A stretch of 64,000 nt of DNA from Pseudomonas gregormendelii (lineage in GTDB: Bacteria; Pseudomonadota; Gammaproteobacteria; Pseudomonadales; Pseudomonadaceae). Under the pieces are notes generated by a model. The model saw only the letters and a list, made by a program, of their open reading frames with translations, searched no databases and was not told where the DNA came from. Position numbers and translations under genes: made by a program. Where the stretch lies: the NCBI RefSeq assembly GCF_017114825.1, contig NZ_JADEVO010000006.1:62001-126000 (forward strand), given 5' to 3'. Shown here one piece after another: positions 36,605-45,425 of this stretch (positions are counted from its first letter, which is position 1; each line of letters starts with the position of its first letter).

Positions 36605-37669
36605 TTACTGCATGTTGATAATCACTTCTTCCTGCCACTTCTGCGGCAGCGACTTGGAGGTTTTTTCCCACGCATCTGCGTCCTTGATCGGCGTCACGCC
36701 TTTGTACTGTTCGTTCGGCAACAGCTTGGCTTTGACGTCATCCGGCAGCTTCACGTGTTCGGCGCGGATCGGGCGGGCGTTGCCGCGTGCCAGGTTGGTC
36801 TGGCCGGCGTCGCTGAAGATGTATTCGCGGGTCAGTTTGGCCGCATTAGGGTTTTTCGCGTATTTGTTGATGATGGTGGTGTAGCCGGAAATGACCGAGC
36901 CATCGGAAGGGATCAGCACGGTGTAATCATCCGGATTCGCCATCTTGGCCTTGTAACTCAGGCCGTTGAAATCCCAAACCACGCCGACTTCGATCTCGCC
37001 CTTTTCCATGGTGGCAATGGTCGGGTTAGCCATCGACAGGCGGCCTTGCTTGGCAATGTCGGCAAACATCAGCAGGGCTGGCTGGATGTTCTTCTCGTCA
37101 CCCCCGTTGGCCAATGCGGCAGCCAGGACACCGTTGGCCGCCTGGGCCGCAGTGCTGACGTCGCCAATGGAGACCTTGTACTTGCCGCTCTTGAGATCGG
37201 CCCACTTGGTCGGTGCTTCGGAACCGTGCAGCAGTTTTTTGTTGATGATGAAGGCGATGGTTCCGGTGTAGGCCAGCGCCCAGTTGCCATCCTTGTCCTT
37301 GGCCCAGTCCGGCACCTGGTCCCAGGTCGTTGGTTTATACGGTTGCACCACGCCTTGCTTGACTGCGATAGGCCCGAAAGCTGCACCTACGTCACCGATG
37401 TCCGCGCTGGCGTTATCTTTTTCGGCGGCGAATTTGGCGATTTCCTGCGCGGAACTCATGTCGGTATCGATGTGTTTCAGGCCGTAGGTCTTGGCCAGGT
37501 CATCCCAAGTGCCTTTCCAGTTGGCCCAGTCATCGGGCATGCCGACGCTGTTGACTGTGCCTTCCGCTTTCGCTGCGGCCTCAAGGGTTTTCAAATCATC
37601 AGCCGCCATGGCGGCGGTGCACATGGCAATGGTCGAGCCTAACAGTGATGCCAGGAAAAGCTGTTTCAT
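36605..37669 (-). CDS. ABC importer periplasmic binding protein
   Basis: 354 residues from ATG ending at 37669, behind AGGAGCT. Signal peptide MKQLFLASLLGSTIAMCTAA with cleavage after AMA. Family 1 solute-binding protein (PotD/FbpA/PhnS-like): GMPDDWANW, IGDVGAAFGP, VGVVWDFNGLSYKAK, SGYTTIINKYAKNP. First gene of the operon; captures the substrate in the periplasm and hands it to the permeases. Confidence 0.9.
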   Translation of the reverse strand: MKQLFLASLLGSTIAMCTAAMAADDLKTLEAAAKAEGTVNSVGMPDDWANWKGTWDDLAKTYGLKHIDTDMSSAQEIAKFAAEKDNASADIGDVGAAFGPIAVKQGVVQPYKPTTWDQVPDWAKDKDGNWALAYTGTIAFIINKKLLHGSEAPTKWADLKSGKYKVSIGDVSTAAQAANGVLAAALANGGDEKNIQPALLMFADIAKQGRLSMANPTIATMEKGEIEVGVVWDFNGLSYKAKMANPDDYTVLIPSDGSVISGYTTIINKYAKNPNAAKLTREYIFSDAGQTNLARGNARPIRAEHVKLPDDVKAKLLPNEQYKGVTPIKDADAWEKTSKSLPQKWQEEVIINMQ

Positions 37670-37713
37670 CCGAAGCTCCTTTGGGCGTTTTCAACGCTGC
37701 GATTGCGGTTGTG

Positions 37714-37727
37714 TTGGTCTAGGTCAG
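37714..37727. promoter_or_regulatory. Candidate GntR/UTRA operator, binding-protein side
   Basis: TTGGTCTAGGTCAG, 45 nt before the binding-protein start. It matches 11 of 14 positions of the site at 37982-37995 and has the same CTAG core. Confidence 0.55.
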
Positions 37728-37981
37728 CAATACCTGAGCCAATCTAGGCGGTCTGGATGACATTTTGATGTCGATGAGTGGCCTGCCCAAATTTCCTGTA
37801 GGGGAACACTCAGGCTGCAAAGTAAGCGTAGACCATGGCTAAGAGGCTGATATGAAAGGACATGGCCGTAATATTGCAGGCAACGTTCAACACCGTTCGG
37901 CACGTTTGTCATCCACCAGTCACATGCAGGGCCTAGGCTACTTGGAGGGTAAACCAATGCAGGTTCCGCCCCGAAACAGTG

Positions 37982-37995
37982 CTGGTCTAGTCCAG
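37982..37995. promoter_or_regulatory. Candidate GntR/UTRA operator, regulator side
   Basis: CTGGTCTAGTCCAG, a palindrome of form CTGG-N-CTAG-N-CCAG, 13 nt before the regulator start. It resembles the TGGTNTAGACCA type of site bound by PhnF-like GntR/UTRA proteins (from memory). The rest of 37670-38008 is promoter region without a gene. Confidence 0.6.
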
Positions 37996-38008
37996 ATAGG
38001 TAACGTTG

Positions 38009-38722
38009 ATGCGCGTCGAGACCACCAAAGCGGTGACAGCCATAGGGCAGGTGCTACAGGAACAGCTCGATCACGGGCTGTTGGCGCCCGGAAGCAAACT
38101 GCCAGCGGAGCGCAAGCTCAGTGAGTTGTTCGGTACCACCCGAATTACCGTGCGCGAGGCGTTGTTGCAACTGGAGGCACAAGGGCAGATCTATCGCGAG
38201 GAACGCCGGGGCTGGTTCGTCTCGCCACCACGCCTGGCCTATAACCTGATGCAACGCAGTCACTTTCACGCAATGGTCAGCGCCCAGGGCCGGGTGCCGT
38301 CCACCGAGGTGATTAGCGCTCGCCTGCAACCGGCGTCAGCGGCGGTCTGTGCCTGGTTGCAGTTACCCGCACTGTCCAGCGTGATCCAGATCTGCCGGGC
38401 GCGGCGCATTGACCAGCGGCTGGTGCTGTACGTCGAGCACTATCTGAACCCACGGTTTTTCCCGGGAATACTCGACTTCGACCTGAATCAGTCCATTACC
38501 GAACTGTACGCCCGGCATTACGACCTGCACTACGGCAGGGTACGTTTTGAAATCGTGCCGACGGCGCTCTCCGTGGACGCTTCGGCAGCGCTGCGAGTGT
38601 CGGTGGGTAGCCCGGGATTGCGTATTGCCCGGGTCAACTACGACCAGCACGAGCGACTGATCGATTGCGACCTGGAATTCTGGCGACACGATGCCATTCA
38701 CGTGGGCGTCGATGTCACCTGA
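38009..38722 (+). CDS. GntR-family regulator with UTRA domain
   Basis: 237 residues from ATG 38009. Winged HTH (about 8-72: LAPGSKLPAERKLSELFGTT, ITVREALLQLEAQG) and a UTRA ligand-binding domain (about 90-232: VISARLQPASAAVCAWLQLP, ALSVDASAALRVSVGSPGLR). Divergent from the importer operon and so its likely repressor, released by the imported compound or a product. HutC/PhnF subfamily. Confidence 0.92.
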   Translation: MRVETTKAVTAIGQVLQEQLDHGLLAPGSKLPAERKLSELFGTTRITVREALLQLEAQGQIYREERRGWFVSPPRLAYNLMQRSHFHAMVSAQGRVPSTEVISARLQPASAAVCAWLQLPALSSVIQICRARRIDQRLVLYVEHYLNPRFFPGILDFDLNQSITELYARHYDLHYGRVRFEIVPTALSVDASAALRVSVGSPGLRIARVNYDQHERLIDCDLEFWRHDAIHVGVDVT

Positions 38723-38751
38723 GCCAGGTCGCCGGCGGTTGCAACAGCTCT

Positions 38752-39519
38752 TTATCCGAATCGATAGATGTCCATGCCCAAGGCGCCCATGGTGAAGCCC
38801 TTGTGGCTGACGCTGAACGGACCTCCGGCAGCGCGAGCGAAATACAACGGCAGCAGGTGTTCATCGCTGGGATGGTTACGCACGGCATTTGGCGCCTGGC
38901 GGCGGTAATCATGCAGCGCGGCTTCATCGTTGGCAGAGAGTTTCTCGATCATCCATTCACGGAACGCTTCGGCCCAGGGCTCCACGCTTTCCGGGCCGGC
39001 GTGCCAGTCCAGTTCACCGAGGTTATGGGTGATGCTGCCTGACCCGATCAACAGCACCCCTTGTTCACGCAGGCTGGAGAGGGCGTGTCCGACCTGAGTC
39101 TGCAACGCGGGGCCGCCCCGTGTGGGCAGAGAGACCTGTACCACCGGGATGTCGGCCTGCGGGTACATCAGCGAAAGCGGTACCCAGACACCGTGGTCAA
39201 ACGGCCTTTTGGCATCGATGCGAGCGGGCAAGTCGGCGCATTTGAGCAGGTCGACTACCTCCACCGCCAGCTGCGGATCACCGGGCGCGGGGTATTGCAC
39301 TTCGAACAGCGCCTTGGGGAAACCGCCGAAGTCGTGCCAGGTGTCCGGATGCGGATTAGCGCTGACCAGCAGTTCATTGCTCTCCCAATGCGCCGAGACA
39401 ATCACGATCGCCCTGGGTCGCGGCAATTGGGCCGCAAGCCTCGCCAGTGCGGGGCCGCTGGCGCCCGGTTGCAGCGCCAGCATGGGGGAGCCGTGGGATA
39501 TATACAGGCTGGGGAACAT
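38752..39519 (-). CDS. LigB-type extradiol dioxygenase (4,5-DOPA dioxygenase family)
   Basis: 255 residues starting MFPSLYISHGSPMLALQPGA. Class III extradiol fold with metal-binding His in ISHGSPM and SAHWE, FDHGVWVPL, GSGSITHNLGEL and the conserved NHPSDEHLLPLYFA. YgiD/DODA family; physiological substrate in bacteria uncertain. Convergent with the regulator gene. Confidence 0.92.
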   Translation of the reverse strand: MFPSLYISHGSPMLALQPGASGPALARLAAQLPRPRAIVIVSAHWESNELLVSANPHPDTWHDFGGFPKALFEVQYPAPGDPQLAVEVVDLLKCADLPARIDAKRPFDHGVWVPLSLMYPQADIPVVQVSLPTRGGPALQTQVGHALSSLREQGVLLIGSGSITHNLGELDWHAGPESVEPWAEAFREWMIEKLSANDEAALHDYRRQAPNAVRNHPSDEHLLPLYFARAAGGPFSVSHKGFTMGALGMDIYRFG

Positions 39520-39622
39520 GTAGGAGCTCCTGAGAGTTAAGATGGGCTCATCTTCAGTCAGATCATTGATCTAAATCTAATATAAGTTTTAGGGTGTTTT
39601 GATCGAATTTTCGGGGTTATTT

Positions 39623-40279
39623 ATGCAGCCGGAGTTTTGGCACAAGCGTTGGCAGTCAGATCAGATCGGCTTCCATCTGCGGGAAGTGAATCCTTATCTG
39701 CAACGGTTCTGGCCACAATTGGACCTGGAAGAGGGCGCTCGCGTGTTGGTGCCGTTGTGTGGAAAAAGTCTGGATTTGCTGTGGCTTGCTCATCAGGGCC
39801 ATGAAGTACTGGGGATTGAACTGTCGGAAAAGGCCGTTGAGGACTTCTTCAGCGAGCATCAGTTTGATCCTGATGTCAGTGAACAGGGGCCGTTCAAGGT
39901 TTATCGCGCCGGTTCGATCGAACTGTGGTGCGGGGACTTTTTCGAGTTGACTGCAGGGGATGTGGCCGACTGCGCCGGTCTGTACGACCGTGCTGCGCTG
40001 ATTGCGCTGCCACCCGCCATGCGCGAGCAGTACGCGGCGCACCTGAACCGCATACTGCCGAAGGACGCGATGGGGTTGCTGATAACCCTCGATTACGATC
40101 AGACGCAAAAGGACGGACCGCCGTTCGCTGTGCTTGATGATGAGGTACGGCACTTGTTCGGCAACTTCTGGGCGCTGAAGATCCTGGAAGATCAGGATGT
40201 GCTGGGTGAGAGCTGGAAATTTATCGAGAGTGGCGTGACGCGCCTTGAAGAGCGGGTTTATCGGGTTTCTGCCCGGTAA
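39623..40279 (+). CDS. tpm: Thiopurine S-methyltransferase
   Basis: 218 residues from ATG 39623 ([20 protein letters not shown]). SAM-binding [16 protein letters not shown] and GIELSEKAV, then [11 protein letters not shown]. In pseudomonads Tpm methylates tellurite and selenite as well as thiopurines. Single gene ended by the terminator at 40355-40385. Confidence 0.95.
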   Translation: MQPEFWHKRWQSDQIGFHLREVNPYLQRFWPQLDLEEGARVLVPLCGKSLDLLWLAHQGHEVLGIELSEKAVEDFFSEHQFDPDVSEQGPFKVYRAGSIELWCGDFFELTAGDVADCAGLYDRAALIALPPAMREQYAAHLNRILPKDAMGLLITLDYDQTQKDGPPFAVLDDEVRHLFGNFWALKILEDQDVLGESWKFIESGVTRLEERVYRVSAR

Positions 40280-40354
40280 GAAAGCTGTCTGCGCTGGCGT
40301 TTCGTGAGCAGGCTCACTCTTACATAAGCTCAGCAGCACAAATCAGGACAGACA

Positions 40355-40385
40355 AAAAAGGCCCGCATCTGTGCGGGCCTTTCTG
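40355..40385. terminator. Bidirectional terminator between tpm and htpX
   Basis: AGGCCCGCA-TCTG-TGCGGGCCT, a perfect 9-bp stem, with A-run before and a T-rich stretch after. Confidence 0.92.
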
Positions 40386-40400
40386 TTTTAGCGCAACCTG

Positions 40401-41288
40401 TCAGCCGCGACGACGCAGTGCGTCGATACGCTCTTCCAGCGGCGGGTGGCTCATGAACATGCGAGCGAACCCTTGCTTGATGCCGCCGTTGATACCGAAT
40501 GCATTCAGCGTGTCCGGCATATGTACTGGCAACCCCTGTTCAGCCCGCAGGCGTTGCAAGGCACCAATCATCGCGCTGGTACCCGCCAGGCGGGCACCGG
40601 CTTCGTCTGCACGGAATTCGCGTTTACGCGAGAACCACATGACGATCGAGCTGGCCAGGATGCCCAGCACCAGTTCGGCAAAGATGGTCGCGATGTAATA
40701 CGCGATACCCTGGCCTTCTTCGTTCTTGAAAATCACTTTGTCTACGAAGTTACCGATGATTCGCGCAAAGAACATCACGAAGGTGTTCACCACACCCTGG
40801 ATCAGTGCCAGGGTGACCATGTCGCCGTTGGCAACGTGACCAATTTCGTGGGCCAGAACGGCTTTGACCTCATCCGGCGAAAAGCGCTCCAACAGGCCTT
40901 GGCTGACCGCAACCAGTGCATCGTTCTTGTTCCAGCCGGTGGCGAAGGCGTTGGCCTCATAGGCCGGGAAAATACCGACCTCGGGCATCTTGATCCCGGC
41001 TTCCCGGGACAGTTGCTCCACCGTTTGCAGCAGCCATTGCTCGTGACGTGTGCGCGGCTGGGTAATGATCTGGGTGCTGGTGCTCATCTTCGCCATCCAC
41101 TTGGAGATGAACAGCGAGAACAGGGAACCGGCAAAACCAAAGACCGCACAGAAGATCAGCAGCTGATTGAGGTTGAGATCAACCCCGTTGGCCGCCATGA
41201 ACCCGTTGAAGCCGAAAAGGCTCAGGGTGATGCTGGCAATCAGCACGACCGCCAGGTTAGTGGCCAAAAACAGCAGGATGCGCATCAT
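40401..41288 (-). CDS. htpX: Membrane zinc protease HtpX
   Basis: 295 residues. Two N-terminal TM helices (about 3-25 and 43-62), metalloprotease motif HEIGH at 147-151, further TM segments, and a third zinc ligand in FRADEAGA. Inner-membrane quality-control protease acting with FtsH on misfolded membrane proteins. Usual family length. Confidence 0.96.
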   Translation of the reverse strand: MMRILLFLATNLAVVLIASITLSLFGFNGFMAANGVDLNLNQLLIFCAVFGFAGSLFSLFISKWMAKMSTSTQIITQPRTRHEQWLLQTVEQLSREAGIKMPEVGIFPAYEANAFATGWNKNDALVAVSQGLLERFSPDEVKAVLAHEIGHVANGDMVTLALIQGVVNTFVMFFARIIGNFVDKVIFKNEEGQGIAYYIATIFAELVLGILASSIVMWFSRKREFRADEAGARLAGTSAMIGALQRLRAEQGLPVHMPDTLNAFGINGGIKQGFARMFMSHPPLEERIDALRRRG

Positions 41289-41606
41289 GGTTGTAGAAAT
41301 CTCCTCAAGCTAAAGATGTAGCGTACTGCGGGGTATATAAGGTGCTGCAACGGGCTATTCAACCGGGTGACTATTTCAAACTGTGTCCTACGGCAAAAGA
41401 CTAGCTGTTTGAAGGACGCTTGCGACTCGGTCTGATGAAATTCCTGTAGGGCATTTCCGAGGTCCGGGCCCCGTCGTTGTTAGACCGCGGCCTGAAAACG
41501 CGTCCAGGTCTGTGAGCGCCTTAGCGTTGCAGGGTAGGGGGGGAATATGTATTGCTGAATTAGTCACCGTGCGACGGGAATGAAGGTCGCACGGTGACTG
41601 GCGGTG
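41289..41606. other. Intergenic region with alaA 3' hairpin
   Basis: No gene seen. GTCACCGTGCGAC (41563-41575) and GTCGCACGGTGAC (41586-41598) form a perfect 13-bp stem with a 10-nt loop just after the alaA stop, probably terminating or stabilising its transcript though no T-run follows on the minus strand. The left part should contain the htpX promoter. Confidence 0.7.
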
Positions 41607-42818
41607 TTACTGGCGGTAGGACTTGAGGAAATTGCCGATGCGGCCTATGGCCATATCCAGGTCATCCACTCGTGGCAATGTCACCACCCGGAAGTGATCG
41701 GGCCATGGCCAGTTGAACGCCGTGCCTTGCACCACCAGCAGCTTTTCCGACAGCAGCAGGTCGAGCACGAATTTCTCGTCGTTGTGGATCGGGCAGACTT
41801 TCGGATCGATCCGTGGGAAGGCATACAGGGCACCCATCGGTTTAACGCAGCTTACGCCGGGAATGTCGTTGAGCAGCTCCCACGTACGGTTGCGCTGTTC
41901 CAGCAGTCGGCCCTGGGGCAGCACCAGGTCATTGATGCTCTGGTAGCCACCGAGAGCGGTCTGTATCGCGTGCTGGCTTGGCACGTTGGCGCACAGGCGC
42001 ATATTGGCCAGCATGTCGATGCCTTCAATGTAGCTCTGGGCGTGGTGTTTCGGGCCGGAGATGGCAATCCAGCCGGAACGGAAGCCCGCCACGCGGTAGG
42101 ATTTGGACAGGCCGTTGAACGTCAGGCACAGCAGGTCCGGCGCCAGGGACGCGGTGCAGATGTGCACGGCATCGTCGTAGAGGATCTTGTCGTAGATCTC
42201 GTCGGAGAAAACCACCAGGTTGTGCTGGCGGGCCAGTTCCAGCATGCCCAGCAGGACTTCTTTCGAATACACCGCACCGGTCGGGTTATTCGGATTGATG
42301 ATCACCAGGGCCTTGGTGTTCGGCGTGATCTTGGCCTTGATGTCGGCCAGATCCGGCCACCAGTTGGCCTGCTCGTCGCACAGGTAATGCACCGGGTTGC
42401 CGCCCGAGAGGCTGACAGCCGCGGTCCACAGTGGGTAGTCCGGGGCCGGCACCAGCACTTCGTCGCCATTGTTGAGCAGGGCCTGCATCGACATCACGAT
42501 CAGCTCGGAAACGCCGTTGCCCAGGTAGATGTCTTCAATGCCGACGCCTTCCACCTGCTTTTGCTGGTAGTACTGCATGACGGCCTTGCGTGCGCTGAAC
42601 AGCCCTTTGGAGTCGCTGTAGCCCTGGGCGGTAGGCAGGTTGCGGATCACGTCCTGGAGAATTTCGTCCGGTGCTTCGAAACCAAAGGGCGCAGGATTGC
42701 CGATGTTCAGCTTGAGGATGCGATGGCCTTCCTCTTCCAGGCGTTTGGCGTGCTTGAGCACTGGGCCGCGAATGTCGTAGCAGACGTTGGCGAGCTTGTT
42801 CGATTTGCTGACCTGCAT
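41607..42818 (-). CDS. alaA: PLP-dependent alanine aminotransferase
   Basis: 403 residues from ATG ending at 42818 (MQVSKSNKLANVCYDIRGPV), the conserved start of YfbQ/AlaA; the open frame runs further upstream but without homology. Class I aminotransferase with NPNNPTG near 175 and the PLP lysine K239 in NGLSKSYRVAGFRSGW. Main route of alanine synthesis from pyruvate and glutamate. Confidence 0.94.
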   Translation of the reverse strand: MQVSKSNKLANVCYDIRGPVLKHAKRLEEEGHRILKLNIGNPAPFGFEAPDEILQDVIRNLPTAQGYSDSKGLFSARKAVMQYYQQKQVEGVGIEDIYLGNGVSELIVMSMQALLNNGDEVLVPAPDYPLWTAAVSLSGGNPVHYLCDEQANWWPDLADIKAKITPNTKALVIINPNNPTGAVYSKEVLLGMLELARQHNLVVFSDEIYDKILYDDAVHICTASLAPDLLCLTFNGLSKSYRVAGFRSGWIAISGPKHHAQSYIEGIDMLANMRLCANVPSQHAIQTALGGYQSINDLVLPQGRLLEQRNRTWELLNDIPGVSCVKPMGALYAFPRIDPKVCPIHNDEKFVLDLLLSEKLLVVQGTAFNWPWPDHFRVVTLPRVDDLDMAIGRIGNFLKSYRQ

Positions 42819-43044
42819 GGCGATGTGTTCCTGAAAATGAACGATCCAGGCGGCATATGAACTACCGTACTGGGAATCCTGCGTATTCACACAGGCCTGG
42901 CGCCTTGAAAGGCAGCACCCGTAAATCCGTTTGAATGCGCGTGGTCTGGCTGCCAGACTGGCGTTTGACGAGGCGCAATCATACGTGCCGCCCGATCCGT
43001 GGAAAAGGTACAGATCGGGCTTTTTCAGCTGCTGAGGTGTGACG

Positions 43045-43440
43045 ATGGAAAAGTTGGAAAAAACCCTTGAAGAATGGAAGGCCATGCTCGATCCGGAGCA
43101 GTACAACGTTTGCCGTCTCAAGGGCACCGAACGTCCGTTTTCCGGCAAATACAATGGCACCAAAACTGATGGTGTCTATCACTGTATCTGTTGCAGCGAG
43201 CCGCTTTTTGATTCGAAGACCAAATTTGACTCAGGCTGCGGCTGGCCGAGCTTTTATGCGCCAATCGGTGACAGTGCGATGGTTGAGATTCGTGATGTGA
43301 GTCACGGGATGATTCGTACTGAGGTGGTGTGTGCCAAGTGCGATGCGCATTTGGGGCATGTGTTTCCGGATGGGCCGCCGCCGACCGGGTTGCGGTATTG
43401 CATCAATTCGGTGTGTCTGGAGCTTGTGCCTCGGGAATGA
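43045..43440 (+). CDS. msrB: Peptide-methionine (R)-S-oxide reductase
   Basis: 131 residues from ATG 43045. Zinc cysteines 47, 50, 96 and 99, [10 protein letters not shown] with Cys65, and catalytic Cys119 in [11 protein letters not shown]. Reduces the R epimer of methionine sulfoxide in proteins. Cytoplasmic. Divergent from alaA. The peroxidase-regulator pair downstream is also oxidative stress related. Confidence 0.96.
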   Translation: MEKLEKTLEEWKAMLDPEQYNVCRLKGTERPFSGKYNGTKTDGVYHCICCSEPLFDSKTKFDSGCGWPSFYAPIGDSAMVEIRDVSHGMIRTEVVCAKCDAHLGHVFPDGPPPTGLRYCINSVCLELVPRE

Positions 43441-43460
43441 CCTTGTGTGTTGATGTACAT

Positions 43461-44385
43461 ATCCGTTTCTGCGGTCAGGGCTGCTTAGGGTTCCGCCCTT
43501 ACGGCGGGTCACTTTTGATAGAGCGCAAAAGTAACCAAAACGCTCTTGCCCCACCACTCGGCACCTCGCCTAGGCTCGGTGTGCCCGAACGCAGGCATTG
43601 CTCCGCGGGTCGCCGCGATGGGCCATCCCTGGCCCAGCGCGGCTAAACCGGCATCCTTGCCGGTTTCCCCGCTACGCAATGCCTGCGTTCGGCCAGCGTG
43701 GTTAACGGGGCGTCCGCGATCAAGAACCGGGCCGTGGCGGCCTTCGGGCCGACCAAGGCATCAAGCCGCCACGCTGCGCTTCTCTGATGTGCACTGCTTC
43801 CGGGCTGGTGTTGTACCTGTGGGAGCAAAGCTTGCCTGCCGGGCTGATGTTGTTTCTGTGGGAGCAAAGCTTGCTCGCGATAGCGGAGTGCCAGTCAGCA
43901 TCAATGTTGGATGCGAAACCGTCATCGCGAGCAGGCTTTGCTCCTACAGGTATCAATCCCTCCACAGAGATGACTTTCCAGAGGGATCACTTTCCATAAA
44001 GTCCACTTTCCACAAATACCACCTCACAGCGCTCATTTCATATCCAGAAAAGGTGCACGACCCAACAAGCGAAGCGCGCCGGCGTGATGCCCTGGTCGGC
44101 CCGAAGGCCGCCACGGCGAGCTGTAGATTGCAGGCGCCCCGTTAACCACGCCGGCCGAACGCAGGCATTGCGTAGCGGGTAAACCGGCAAGGATGCCGGT
44201 TTAGCCGCGCTGGGCCAGGGATGGCCCATCGCGGCGACCCGCGGAGCAATGCCGGAGTGAGGGCACACCGAGCCTAGGCGAGGTGCCAAGTGGTGGGGCA
44301 AGAGCGCTTTGGTTACTTTCGCGCTTTTCGAAAGTGACCCGCCGTCAGGGCGGAACCATAAGCAGCCCAGACCAAAAAAACGGAT
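43461..44385. repeat. Large palindromic intergenic element (two ~335-bp inverted arms)
   Basis: Left arm about 43461-43795, right arm about 44044-44385, closely matching in inverse orientation: shared blocks include ACCTCGCCTAGGCTCGGTGT, GCTCCGCGGGTCGCCGCGAT and ATGGCCTTGG-like sections. The roughly 250-bp centre contains several REP units (GTGGGAGCAAAGCTTGC). Short open frames across it are composition artefacts. No transposase inside. The remaining intergenic bases up to gpx (44386-44484) are A/T-rich and probably hold its promoter. Confidence 0.85.
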
Positions 44386-44484
44386 CTGCCCACGTCCCAA
44401 AGAAACCAATACAAAATTAAATTGCACACAATTCAATTGCGAACTATTTTAAACAGGCCACCCCTAGACCCCCAGAGCCAAACG

Positions 44485-44970
44485 ATGACCGACCCCCTGC
44501 TGACCATCCCCTGCACCACCATCACCGGCGAACAGAAAACCCTGGCCGACTACGCCGGCAAAGCCGTACTGGTCGTCAACACCGCCAGCAAATGCGGCTT
44601 CACCCCACAATACAAAGGACTCGAAGCGCTCTGGCAGACCTACAAGGATCAGGGCCTGGTAGTCCTGGGTTTCCCCTGCAACCAATTCGGCAAACAGGAA
44701 CCCGGTAACGAAGGCGCGATCTCCGAATTCTGCGAACTGAATTTCGGCGTCAGCTTCCCGCTGTTCAAAAAAATCGAAGTCAACGGCGCCGGCGCCCACC
44801 CACTGTTCGTCCAGCTGAAAAAACGCGCCCCCGGGTTATTGGGTTCCCAAGGCATCAAGTGGAACTTCACCAAATTCCTGATAGGCAAAGACGGTCAACT
44901 GGTCAAGCGCTTCGCTCCGGCGACCAAACCGCAGGACCTGAGCCGCGAGATTGAAGCCCTGCTCAAATGA
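44485..44970 (+). CDS. Glutathione peroxidase family protein
   Basis: 161 residues from ATG 44485 ([20 protein letters not shown]). Peroxidatic Cys37 in [12 protein letters not shown], catalytic Gln in [12 protein letters not shown], Trp in KWNFTKFLI. Non-selenium GPx, commonly thioredoxin-dependent in bacteria. Overlaps the OhrR-like gene by four nt (ATGA). Confidence 0.94.
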   Translation: MTDPLLTIPCTTITGEQKTLADYAGKAVLVVNTASKCGFTPQYKGLEALWQTYKDQGLVVLGFPCNQFGKQEPGNEGAISEFCELNFGVSFPLFKKIEVNGAGAHPLFVQLKKRAPGLLGSQGIKWNFTKFLIGKDGQLVKRFAPATKPQDLSREIEALLK

Positions 44971-45425
44971 ATCCGCCGTTCGACTCCCTGCAGCTCGACA
45001 GCCAGCTGTGCTTCAAGCTGTACGCCGCGTCCCGTGCGGTGATCCGGGCCTACAAACCAATGCTGGACCAGCTCGGGCTGACTTACCCGCAGTACCTGGC
45101 GATGCTGGTGCTGTGGGAATGGCAGGAAAAGGCCCCACAGCAGCCAACAGTCAAGGCCCTGGGTGAACGGCTGGCGCTTGATTCCGGGACTCTGACGCCG
45201 TTACTCAAACGACTCGAACAGCTGCAATTGGTCCAGCGCCAGCGTTCATTACGGGATGAACGCGAAGTGCACCTGAGCCTTACGGTTGCGGGCCAGGCGT
45301 TGCGTGATCGGGTCGCGCCGCTCAAGGCCCGGCTACTGTGCGACAGCGGCGTGGATCTGGATCGGCTGCATGATTTGCGTGAAGGGCTCGATCATTTGCT
45401 GGGGCAGATCAAGGCGTTGTCGTAG
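44967..45425 (+). CDS. MarR-family redox regulator, OhrR-like
   Basis: 152 residues. [16 protein letters not shown] places a Cys at position 15, the peroxide-sensing cysteine of OhrR proteins; winged-helix region about 60-110 ([20 protein letters not shown]). Co-transcribed with gpx, so it probably represses gpx until oxidised by organic peroxides. Its 3' end overlaps the convergent kinase gene by 17 nt. Confidence 0.92.
   Translation: MNPPFDSLQLDSQLCFKLYAASRAVIRAYKPMLDQLGLTYPQYLAMLVLWEWQEKAPQQPTVKALGERLALDSGTLTPLLKRLEQLQLVQRQRSLRDEREVHLSLTVAGQALRDRVAPLKARLLCDSGVDLDRLHDLREGLDHLLGQIKALS

Noticed and set aside
831..44385. REP elements as CRISPR repeats
   Set aside because: Repeats are paired inversely and scattered singly; no regular direct repeats with unique spacers and no cas genes in the window.
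43441..44436. Several open frames of 70-200 codons in the msrB-gpx gap
   Set aside because: They overlap each other on both strands inside the palindromic element and are Arg/Pro/Ala-rich composition artefacts.
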